Shown here one piece after another: positions 56,965-64,000 of a stretch of 64,000 bases of DNA. Every line of letters begins with the position of its first letter. Position 1 is the stretch's first letter. Position numbers and translations under genes: made by a program. Origin of the DNA: Hyphomonadaceae bacterium (GTDB lineage Bacteria > Pseudomonadota > Alphaproteobacteria > Rhizobiales > Hyphomicrobiaceae); assembly GCA_019747815.1 (NCBI GenBank), contig JAIEQJ010000045.1, forward strand, positions 1 through 64,000. Direction: 5' to 3'. The notes below the pieces were generated by a model. It saw only the letters and a program-made list of their open reading frames with translations. It made no database searches and was not told the origin of the DNA.

Positions 56965-58347
56965 ATGCAAAGCAGCAACAGCACCGACAGATATTGCATC
57001 ATCGGCGCCGGCGCCTCCGGGCTGGCGGCGGCCAAGACTTTCGTCAAGCGCGGCATTCCCTTCGATTGCCTGGAGCGCGAGGCCGACATCGGCGGGCTGT
57101 GGAATTTCGCCACCGACAGCGGCATCGTCTACGAGACGACGCATCTTGTGTCCTCCATCAGCTCCACCGGCTTCGACGACCTGCCGATGCTGGACGAGGA
57201 CTACCCCGAGTATCCAAGCCACGCGCGCGTGCTGGAGTACTTCCGCGACTTCATCCGCACCTTCGGGCTCGCCCCGCATATCGAGCTCGGCAAGGCCGTG
57301 ACGAGCGTCCGACCTCGCGCCGACAAGCTGTGGGAGGTGGCGGTGGCCGGCGAACCGGAGCCGCGCCTCTATCGCGGCGTCGTGGTCGCCAGCGGACATC
57401 ACGATGCGCCGCGCACGCCAACCTACGCGGGCACCTTCGCCGGCGAGACCCTGCATTCGCGCCGCTACAAAAGCCCGACCCAGGTGCGCGACCGGCGCGT
57501 GCTGGTGGTGGGCTGCGGCAATTCGGCGGCCGATATCGTCTCCGATGCCGTGCATGGCCGCTCGACGGTGTTCTTGAGCATCCGCCGCGGCTACTGGTTC
57601 GTCCCCAAGTTCATCATGGGCTTTCCGACCGGCGACGTGCTCTCCTATGTCGAGATGATCCCGCTGCCGCGGCTGGCCAAGCGCTGGCTGTTCCAGGGCA
57701 CTCTCTGGCTGCTGCAGGGGCCGCCGTCGCGCTACCGCATGCCCGATCCCGACTATGCGATCGACCAGGCGCATCCGACGATGACCGACGAGATCCCCCG
57801 CCTCGTCGCGCACGGCAAGCTCACGGTGAAGCCGGAGATCGCGGGCTTCGACGGCCGCCGCGTGCTCTTCAAGGACGGCACCGCCGAGATCATCGACACC
57901 ATCGTGTTCGCCACCGGCTACCGGCCAGCCATCCCGTTCATGGACGAGAGCCTGATGTTCGCCGCCGACGGCCAGCCGCGGCTTCTCCTCAATGCCGTGC
58001 ACCCCGAGCATGATGGCCTGTTCGCGGTCGGGCTGGTGCAGGCCAACGGCAGCATGTGGCGGCTGGCCGACTATCAGGGGCAGCTCATCTCCAATCTGAT
58101 CATCGCCGGGCGGCGCGAGCCGGAGCTTGCCCGCCGCTTCCGCGAGCTGCTGGCGGCTCGCGGCAACAGCACGCGGGTCCACGGGGTCGTCGCCTCCGAC
58201 CGCCACCGGCTGGAGGTGAACTATTACGACTATCGCCGGTTGCTGAAGCGCCTCATGCGCCGGTTCGGCCCCGTGCGGAAGATGAACCTGGGGTCATCGC
58301 CGCCGGCCGCAGCCGCCGAGGTTACGCCGGCAGAGGCCGCCGAGTAG
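56965..58347 (+). CDS. Flavin-containing monooxygenase
   Basis: 460 residues. FAD motif IIGAGASGLAAA near the N terminus, then FxGxxxHSRRYK-type (ETLHSRRYKSP), second Rossmann VVGCGNSAADI, and a C-terminal ATGYRP. These are the features of class B flavoprotein monooxygenases that oxidise N- or S-containing compounds using NADPH. The substrate is unknown. Divergent from mdh; convergent with zapE. Confidence 0.88.
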   Translation: MQSSNSTDRYCIIGAGASGLAAAKTFVKRGIPFDCLEREADIGGLWNFATDSGIVYETTHLVSSISSTGFDDLPMLDEDYPEYPSHARVLEYFRDFIRTFGLAPHIELGKAVTSVRPRADKLWEVAVAGEPEPRLYRGVVVASGHHDAPRTPTYAGTFAGETLHSRRYKSPTQVRDRRVLVVGCGNSAADIVSDAVHGRSTVFLSIRRGYWFVPKFIMGFPTGDVLSYVEMIPLPRLAKRWLFQGTLWLLQGPPSRYRMPDPDYAIDQAHPTMTDEIPRLVAHGKLTVKPEIAGFDGRRVLFKDGTAEIIDTIVFATGYRPAIPFMDESLMFAADGQPRLLLNAVHPEHDGLFAVGLVQANGSMWRLADYQGQLISNLIIAGRREPELARRFRELLAARGNSTRVHGVVASDRHRLEVNYYDYRRLLKRLMRRFGPVRKMNLGSSPPAAAAEVTPAEAAE

Positions 58348-58361
58348 CGTCTCGCCCCCCG

Positions 58362-59474
58362 TCAGGCGGCCGGCTGGGGCACAGCCAGCCGCTCGCTGCG
58401 GGCGGCCAGATAGGCCTGCGAGCGCATCTCGATCAGCCGCGACACCGTCCGCTCGAACAGGAAATGCACGTCGCCCGCAGGATAGAGGCCGCCGGGCTGC
58501 GCGGCCGCCGAGACAATGAGCCCGACACGGCCGTCATAGAGCGTGTCGATCAGGTTGACGAACCGGCGCGCCACGTCGCGCTGCGCCGGCGCCAGCACCG
58601 GAACGGCATCGATCAGAACGGTGTGGAACGTGTGCGCCAGCACCAGGTAATCGACGGTGCCCAGCGGCCGCTCGCACAGCTCGGCAAAGGCAAAGCGCGC
58701 CACCCCCATGGCGGCCAGCGGCACCATGAGCTTGCGGCCCTTGACGTCGAGCGCCAGCGGCGCCCCCGGCTGGCCGCCGGTCAGCTCGGACCAGAGGCGA
58801 TCCATCTCGGCCTTGGCTTGAGCATCGGCCGGGGCGAAGTAGAGCGGCTTGCCGGCCAGCTTCTCGAGCCGGAAATCCCTGGCCGCCTCAAGCTCCACGA
58901 TGTCCATGTGGCGCTCGATGAGATCGATGAACGGCAGGAACAGCGGGCGATTGAGACCGTTCCTGTAGAGATCGCGCGGGTGCACGTTGGAGGTGGTCAC
59001 CACCACCACCTGCTCCTCAAACAGCGCCTTGAACAGGCGCCCCACGATCATGGCGTCCGCAATATCCGTGATGTGCATCTCATCGAAGCACAGCACGGCG
59101 GTTTTGTCGGCGATGGCCGCTGCCACTTGAGGAATGGGATCGCCGGGATGGGTTTTGCGCGCTTGCGCGATGCGCTCGTGCACCTCGGCCATGAACTCGT
59201 GAAAATGCGTCCGGCGCTTGTAGCGGTAGGTCGTGGTCTCGAAGAAGAGGTCCATCAGCATGGTCTTGCCGCGCCCGACGGAGCCGAAAATATACGACCC
59301 CCTGGGCGCGGGATCGGCGCGGGAGAGCAGAGCGGCAAAACCGTTGCGCCGGCGGCGCCAGCGCCGCAGGGCACGCGCCAAGTCGTCGAGCCGGGCGGCG
59401 ACGGCGGCCTGTGCCGGGTCTGCCTCGATCACGCCGTCCGCCACCAGCGTGCGATACTTCTCCATGAGTGCCAT
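58362..59474 (-). CDS. zapE: Cell division ATPase ZapE (AFG1/LACE1 family)
   Basis: 370 residues with an AFG1-type AAA domain. Walker A GSVGRGKTMLMDLF and Walker B AVLCFDEMHITD are clear, and the family block RTHFHEFMAEVHERI is between. ZapE binds FtsZ and the inner membrane during constriction. In alphaproteobacteria zapE often lies close to mdh, as here. Spacing and gene order suggest independent transcription. Confidence 0.95.
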   Translation of the reverse strand: MALMEKYRTLVADGVIEADPAQAAVAARLDDLARALRRWRRRRNGFAALLSRADPAPRGSYIFGSVGRGKTMLMDLFFETTTYRYKRRTHFHEFMAEVHERIAQARKTHPGDPIPQVAAAIADKTAVLCFDEMHITDIADAMIVGRLFKALFEEQVVVVTTSNVHPRDLYRNGLNRPLFLPFIDLIERHMDIVELEAARDFRLEKLAGKPLYFAPADAQAKAEMDRLWSELTGGQPGAPLALDVKGRKLMVPLAAMGVARFAFAELCERPLGTVDYLVLAHTFHTVLIDAVPVLAPAQRDVARRFVNLIDTLYDGRVGLIVSAAAQPGGLYPAGDVHFLFERTVSRLIEMRSQAYLAARSERLAVPQPAA

Positions 59475-59784
59475 GGGCGCCTCGGCTAGCGTGGGGGGCG
59501 GGCGGGGTCAAGGCGGCACGCGCGGCGCACGGCCCAGCCGCAGCAGGCTCGCATTGCCGCTACAGGTGCGCCGCCAACCCACCTTGCTCACGCGACGCAT
59601 CGTCGCATGTGGCAATGCAGCATATCAAGTATAACATTGAAATATCAAAATAATTTTAAATCACAGAAGCGCCATCTTAGGGCAGATTTGTGCATTGCAA
59701 TATGAGACCCCAAATGGAGGATAGCCGCACCTGGCAGGGCGGCCACCAACAACCTCTGAGGCAGACAATGAGGAGGGCAAGATC
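59475..59784. other. Intergenic spacer with AT-rich promoter-like segment
   Basis: 310 bases. The part near 59630-59670 is AT-rich (AAATATCAAAATAATTTTAA) and is a likely promoter for the GNAT gene. No gene or repeat was recognised. Confidence 0.5.
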
Positions 59785-60360
59785 ATGAGCGAACACAAGT
59801 CCGGAAAAGGGATCATTCGCCGGCTGTGGCCGATGGAAGCCAACAAGTTCCGCGACCACCTGCTACGCCTGGACAAGGAGTGCCGGCGTATGCGCTTTGC
59901 ACACTCGGTCTCGGACGCCTTCATCGAGGACTACGCCAGCCGCATGAGCGAGTATGGCAGCCTCGTCTATGCCTATATCGTGGACGGCGAGGTGCGGGGC
60001 GCGGCCGAGCTGCGGCGCCTGGGTGACGCGTGGGGCGAGGAGGCGGAGGCCGCCTTCTCCGTCGAGAAGGCCTATCAGGATCATGGCGTCGGCTCCGACC
60101 TCATGGGCCGGGTTGTGCGCGCAGCCCGCAATCGGCGCATCCGGCGGCTCTACATGAGCTGCCTGGCGGAGAACGCCAAAATGCAGGTGATCGCCAAGAA
60201 GCACGAGGCGGTGCTGCGCTTCGAGTATGGCGAGGTGATCGGCGAGATCCTGCCCCAGCACCCCGACTATTTCTCGATGGCAGCCGAGGCGGCCGAGGAC
60301 CGCGTCGGCTTCATGATCGCCGTGCTCGACCTGCAGAGCCGGCTGATGCGGGCGGCTTAG
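59785..60360 (+). CDS. GNAT-family N-acetyltransferase
   Basis: 191 residues. The acetyl-CoA segment VEKAYQDHGVGSDLMGRVVR fits the R/Q-x2-G-x-G/A pattern, followed by RRLYMSCLAENAKMQVIAKKH. The N-terminal ~70 residues include a membrane-neutral helical region (NKFRDHLLRLDKECRRMRF). The substrate is unknown; similar alphaproteobacterial proteins resemble protein acetyltransferases. It is convergent with rplS, with a hairpin between. Confidence 0.85.
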   Translation: MSEHKSGKGIIRRLWPMEANKFRDHLLRLDKECRRMRFAHSVSDAFIEDYASRMSEYGSLVYAYIVDGEVRGAAELRRLGDAWGEEAEAAFSVEKAYQDHGVGSDLMGRVVRAARNRRIRRLYMSCLAENAKMQVIAKKHEAVLRFEYGEVIGEILPQHPDYFSMAAEAAEDRVGFMIAVLDLQSRLMRAA

Positions 60361-60379
60361 CCTAGGCACGCCACTGCCA

Positions 60380-60400
60380 TCCCGGGCCTTGTGCCCGGGA
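60380..60400. repeat. REP-like hairpin between GNAT gene and rplS
   Basis: TCCCGGGC pairs with GCCCGGGA around the CTTGT loop. It lies in the convergent spacer 20 bases after the GNAT stop and may act as a bidirectional terminator. Confidence 0.6.
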
Positions 60401-60468
60401 TCCATCACTCAGCTTGCTCAAGTGATGCGCGCTGATTCCAACAACGCGTGCAAAGATGAGCTGAGCGA

Positions 60469-61224
60469 TCAGCCCTTCTTCTTGGCGTCCTTCTTGGCTG
60501 CCTTGTCGTCGGCCTTGCCTTCGGCGTCGCCTGCGGGCACTTCGCCCGCTGTCGCCTCGGCCAGCAGGCGCTGGGCCTGGCCGACCCAATCGTCCTTCTC
60601 GATGCGCCCGCCGAGCGCCAGGGCCTCGTCGACATTGGCGATGTCGTCGTCGGAGAAGTTGGCGATCTGCTCGAACTTGATGACGCCGAGGCCGCTCAGC
60701 CGCTCGGCCAGCTCGGCGCTCAGGCCCTTGATCTGGGTGAGGCTGTCCGGCTCGCCCTTCGGCTTCTTGAAACCCTTGAAAGCGGCGTTGAGGCGCTTGG
60801 CGCGCGCATCCGTGCGCTCGAAGATGCGGGCGGCCTTGCCGCGGCGGCCGCGCAGATAATAGAGCTTGGCCCGGCGCACCTTGCCGCGGCGCAGCACCTC
60901 GATCTCGGCGATGTAGGGCGAATAGATGGGGAACACGCGCTCCACGCCTTCGCCGTAGGAGATCTTGCGCACCGTGAAGCTCTCGTTGATGCCGCTGCCC
61001 GAGCGGGCGATGACGACGCCCTCGTAGGCCTGCAGGCGGAAGCCCGGGCCCTTGGGCTCATTGCTGGCCGGCTTCTTCTTGGCTTTGGGGTCGGCCTCCA
61101 ACCCCTCGAACACCTTAACCATGACCTTCACGGTGTCGCCCGGGGCGAACTCCGGCACGACGCGCTTGGCGGTGGCGGCGCGGATCTGGTCGCGCTCGAT
61201 TTGCTGGATGATGGTCAAGGACAT
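60469..61224 (-). CDS. rplS: 50S ribosomal protein L19 with insertion and C-terminal helix-hairpin-helix extension
   Basis: 251 residues from ATG 61224, about twice the usual 115-130. Residues 1-150 are L19 ([50 protein letters not shown]), with a ~20-residue lysine/proline-rich insertion at 41-62. Residues ~161-222 form a helix-hairpin-helix-like unit ([33 protein letters not shown]), then a lysine-rich tail. A similar unit is known at the C terminus of rhizobial L21; here it is on L19. The core function in the subunit interface is likely intact. Confidence 0.92.
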   Translation of the reverse strand: MSLTIIQQIERDQIRAATAKRVVPEFAPGDTVKVMVKVFEGLEADPKAKKKPASNEPKGPGFRLQAYEGVVIARSGSGINESFTVRKISYGEGVERVFPIYSPYIAEIEVLRRGKVRRAKLYYLRGRRGKAARIFERTDARAKRLNAAFKGFKKPKGEPDSLTQIKGLSAELAERLSGLGVIKFEQIANFSDDDIANVDEALALGGRIEKDDWVGQAQRLLAEATAGEVPAGDAEGKADDKAAKKDAKKKG

Positions 61225-61527
61225 AGCGAGCCTCTGGATGCACCAATGCACGTGGGCTCCACCCCGCTTGCGGCGTTCGGGGAGCCACACGGCGAATATT
61301 CAGGAAAGCCGATCCGGCGGGTTTTAACCCAGGTGCGGGAGCTTTGTCGATGGGGCATGGCAGTTTATCGCGGAAGCGGGAGGGCGCTGGGGAGAAGGGA
61401 GGGGTTCCGGGGCACTGCACCCCTTGCCCGTCCCCGAGGTGAATAGCAGCGCTGCGCTTTGCCGTATTGCCGGTCGGTGGGACCTCGGGCACTGCTGAGC
61501 CCTCTCTCCGTCATTTTCGAGCCCGAT
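61225..61527. other. Divergent spacer between rplS and the DUF3604 gene
   Basis: About 300 bases. Promoter signals for rplS are expected close to 61230-61290. No gene or structured leader was recognised. Confidence 0.5.
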
Positions 61528-63786
61528 ATGCCCTATTCCGACTATCGCCCCGACCTCATGGGCTCCGCCATGCTCACCCCCTCAGGGGGCTTTGAAGCCG
61601 GCTCGATGCAGAGCTTCACGCTCGTCTATCGGACTGGCGCCTTCGGGGTGGACGACACCGGCTCGATCAAGATCGGCTTCCGCTTCGCCACCGATTTCGG
61701 CCCCGTGCAGTTCACCGATCCCAAAGGCCAGGGCTATACCACGGTCGAGGCCTCGAACGGCGCCACGCTGGAAGCCAAGTGGGAGTTCAAGCGCAACATC
61801 CGCCCCTGGAGCCGCTCGCTCTACATCGGGGTGGTGAAGGATTTTCTCGCCCCCGGCGATACCATCACCATCCGCTTCGGCGACCGCCGCTTCGGCTCGC
61901 CCGGCATCCGCCTGCAGACCTATTGCGAGAGCCAATTCGAGTTCCGGGTGCTGGCCGATCCGATTGCCACCTACGACTATGTGGCGCTTCCCGAGAGCCC
62001 CAAGATTGCGATCGTGCCGGGCCCGGGCGTGCGCTGGCGCGCGGTGCTGCCCACCCTGGTGCGCGCCGGCGAGCCGTTCCGGCTGTCGATCAAGGCGGAC
62101 GACAAGTGGGGCAATCCATCCAACCTCATGGATCGCACGCTGCGGCTGGTGGCGGAGGGCACACCTGTGACGGGACTGCCGGAGACGCTGCGCTTCGCGC
62201 CGGGCGCCTTTGCCGCGGTCGCCGAGGCCCTGAGCGCGCGCGACACGGGCGATCTCGCCATCCGCGTGCTGGACGAGACGGGCGTGGAGCTGTGCCGATC
62301 GAACCCGCTGCGGGTGACGGCCAAGGAAACCTCGCTCGTTCACTACTGGGGCGATACCCACGGCCAGTCCAACGAGACGCTGGGCACCAACGACGCGCGC
62401 GCCTACTTCGAGTTCGGCCGCGACAAGGCCTTCCTGGACGTGATGGGCCACCAGGGCAACGACTTCCAGATCACGGGCGCGTTCTGGCGCGAGCTGAACG
62501 AGCTGTCGCGTGAGTTCGACAGGCCGGGCAGCTTCGTGTGCATCCCAGGCTACGAGTGGTCGGCCAACACCGCGGTCGGCGGCGACCGCAACGTGCACTA
62601 CCGCCACGAGGGCGAGACCATCCATCGCTCCTCGCATGCGCAGATCGCCGATGCCACCGACATCGTCGACGAGAAATCCGATGCGCACACCGCACAGGAA
62701 CTGTTCCAGAAGCTCAAGGGCAAGGACTGCGTGGTGATGGCCCACGTCGGCGGGCGCTATGCCGACGTCAAGCTCGCCCACGATCCGATGGAAACGGCGG
62801 TGGAGGTGCATTCGGCCTGGGGCACGTTCGAGTGGATCGTGCGCGACGCCTTCGAGAAGAATTATCGCGTCGGCATCGTCGGCAACTCGGACGGGCACAA
62901 GGGCCGGCCGGGCGCCTGCTATCCGGGCGCCTCGTTCTTCGGCAGCTACGGGGGGCTCACCTGCTTCCTGGCCGAGCGGCTGGACCGGGATGCGATCTTC
63001 GAATCGATGCGGCGGCGACGGCACTACGCGACGACAGGAAACCGCGGCGTGCTGGACGTAACGGTCGCGACGGCCGCACCGGCCGAGATCTTCCGGCGCG
63101 ATCCGGCGGCCGGCCCGACGCGATCGGAAACATCCAATCGGCTGAGCATGGGCGACATCGCCCGCGTCATCGACGGCGAGGTGGAGCTGGCTATCGAGGT
63201 GTTGGGCTCGGCGCCGATCGAACGGCTCGACATCTACGACGGGCTGGAGCTGATCGAGACGGTGCGGCCCTATGGGGCCGCCGATCTCGGCGCCCGCGTG
63301 CGCCTCGTCTACGAGGGCGCCGAATATCGCGGCCGGGCACGCACGACGACTTGGGACGGCTCATTGAGCATCGAGGGCAACCGCATCCTGCGCACGGCGG
63401 TCATCAACAACTGGAACCTCGACCGCGGCATCCAGAAACAGGACGAGGCCGGCTTGAGCTGGAAGGCGGTGACCACCGGCAACTACGGCGCGATCGATCT
63501 ATGGCTCGATCAGCCGGCTGCTGGACGCCTGGGATTCAAGACGGCGCCGGCGTCGGGCGAGGCGGCGATTGCGGAGCTGGGCGTCGAGCCCCGCGTGTTC
63601 GAGGCCGGAGGGCTGGAGCGGGCGATCAAGCTGCAGCGGCTGCCGGAGGTCATGCGCGAGACGCGGATGGCGCTCAAGCGCAAGATCAAGGTGCGCGCCA
63701 AGGGCGACACGCGGCTCTACGTGCGCGTGCAGCAGGAGGACGGCCACCGGATGTGGTCGAGCCCGGTGTATCTGTTTCGGGGGTAG
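61528..63786 (+). CDS. DUF3604/PHP-like metal-dependent hydrolase
   Basis: 752 residues from the ATG at 61528. A beta-rich N-terminal region (~1-250) precedes the metal-binding core, which starts VHYWGDTHGQSNETLG. Histidines also occur in MGHQGND, YRHEGETIHRSSH, VVMAHVGG and GNSDGHKGRPG, the pattern seen in DUF3604 and PHP hydrolases. The C-terminal part is again beta-rich. The substrate is unknown; a lack of signal peptide suggests cytosol. An upstream frame adds 23 residues without support. Short repeats follow the gene. Confidence 0.75.
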   Translation: MPYSDYRPDLMGSAMLTPSGGFEAGSMQSFTLVYRTGAFGVDDTGSIKIGFRFATDFGPVQFTDPKGQGYTTVEASNGATLEAKWEFKRNIRPWSRSLYIGVVKDFLAPGDTITIRFGDRRFGSPGIRLQTYCESQFEFRVLADPIATYDYVALPESPKIAIVPGPGVRWRAVLPTLVRAGEPFRLSIKADDKWGNPSNLMDRTLRLVAEGTPVTGLPETLRFAPGAFAAVAEALSARDTGDLAIRVLDETGVELCRSNPLRVTAKETSLVHYWGDTHGQSNETLGTNDARAYFEFGRDKAFLDVMGHQGNDFQITGAFWRELNELSREFDRPGSFVCIPGYEWSANTAVGGDRNVHYRHEGETIHRSSHAQIADATDIVDEKSDAHTAQELFQKLKGKDCVVMAHVGGRYADVKLAHDPMETAVEVHSAWGTFEWIVRDAFEKNYRVGIVGNSDGHKGRPGACYPGASFFGSYGGLTCFLAERLDRDAIFESMRRRRHYATTGNRGVLDVTVATAAPAEIFRRDPAAGPTRSETSNRLSMGDIARVIDGEVELAIEVLGSAPIERLDIYDGLELIETVRPYGAADLGARVRLVYEGAEYRGRARTTTWDGSLSIEGNRILRTAVINNWNLDRGIQKQDEAGLSWKAVTTGNYGAIDLWLDQPAAGRLGFKTAPASGEAAIAELGVEPRVFEAGGLERAIKLQRLPEVMRETRMALKRKIKVRAKGDTRLYVRVQQEDGHRMWSSPVYLFRG

Positions 63787-63790
63787 CGAC

Positions 63791-63837
63791 CCCTGGGTCC
63801 CGGAGATTCTGCTTCGCAGCATTCCGGGATGACAGCG
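63791..63837. repeat. 47-bp intergenic repeat, copy 1
   Basis: Begins CCCTGGGTCCCGGAG and ends CCGGGATGACAGCG. It is nearly identical to the copy at 63935, differing by a base near the middle (AGCATT versus AGAATT). CCCGGAG and its partner can form a hairpin. Confidence 0.75.
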
Positions 63838-63934
63838 GCATTGAGACCGCGAGGCGTTGAGAGTGTCATGCCGGCCGAGCGCAAAGCGCGAGAGCCGGTA
63901 CCCAGAGCCAAGCACGCTGCGCGGGGTTCGTGGC

Positions 63935-63981
63935 CCCTGGGTCCCGGAGATTCTGCTTCGCAGAATTCCGGGATGACAGCG
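63935..63981. repeat. 47-bp intergenic repeat, copy 2
   Basis: Second copy, 144 bases downstream and in the same orientation. Between the copies lies a related but diverged segment (GTCATGCCGGCC). The window ends soon after it, so the array may continue. Confidence 0.75.
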
Positions 63982-64000
63982 AGCGTTGAGACAGCGCGGC

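Overview
The window is a GC-rich chromosomal segment of an alphaproteobacterium, most likely of the order Hyphomicrobiales (Rhizobiales). This is inferred from the adjacent mdh, RidA, sucC, sucD and zapE genes, a TIGR02301-type exported protein, a Zur/ZnuCB locus and an upstream site matching the CtrA consensus (TTAA-N7-TTAAC). I saw no rRNA, tRNA, CRISPR array, transposase or phage structural gene. Genes are dense and switch strand often. Antisense reading frames are long because of the base composition and were left out.

Region by region. 1-8.6 kb: an M15-type murein peptidase, a membrane metallophosphoesterase, a PLP aminotransferase with a 29-bp palindromic operator upstream, a glutathionyl-hydroquinone reductase, a methyltransferase, a flavin split-barrel protein, a cupin and a SHOCT protein. 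8.7-19.2 kb: a Dph6-like ATP pyrophosphatase divergent from a sirtuin, an HdeD-like membrane protein, a DUF4344 metallopeptidase, an enolase-superfamily enzyme, an SDR, a large exported protein, and an enoyl-CoA hydratase/isomerase with an acyl-CoA dehydrogenase (acyl-CoA degradation). 19.2-29 kb: an RtcB-like RNA ligase, a Sua5-type threonylcarbamoyl-AMP synthase overlapping an FAD-linked 2-hydroxyacid dehydrogenase, a stand-alone Clp-N-like coiled-coil protein, a Nudix enzyme and an L,D-transpeptidase with a strong terminator. 29.5-35.7 kb: a GntR regulator, an AT-rich gap, a deazaflavin-type nitroreductase, ispG, znuB, znuC, zur and a macrodomain hydrolase.

35.7-52 kb is the most unusual part. 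It holds a 1109-residue, seven-helix membrane protein with a long coiled coil and a duplicated C-terminal domain. Nearby is a two-gene unit: a winged-helix-like protein with a GTG start, followed by an 1118-residue protein joining an N-terminal AAA ATPase to a C-terminal HerA/FtsK-like ATPase. Further on is a three-gene set made of a secreted three-repeat protein, a membrane-anchored caspase-like protease ending in a fourth copy of the same repeat, and an unknown protein with an HTH-like N terminus. These two sets are the best candidates for undescribed systems.

52-64 kb is core metabolism: ferredoxin-NADP reductase, sucD, sucC, RidA, mdh, a flavin monooxygenase, zapE, a GNAT protein, an rplS gene with an unusual C-terminal helix-hairpin-helix extension, and a DUF3604/PHP-like metallohydrolase. 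Short hairpin repeats (REP-like) lie in several intergenic spaces and recur near the right end. Functions are read from motifs only; no database search was possible.
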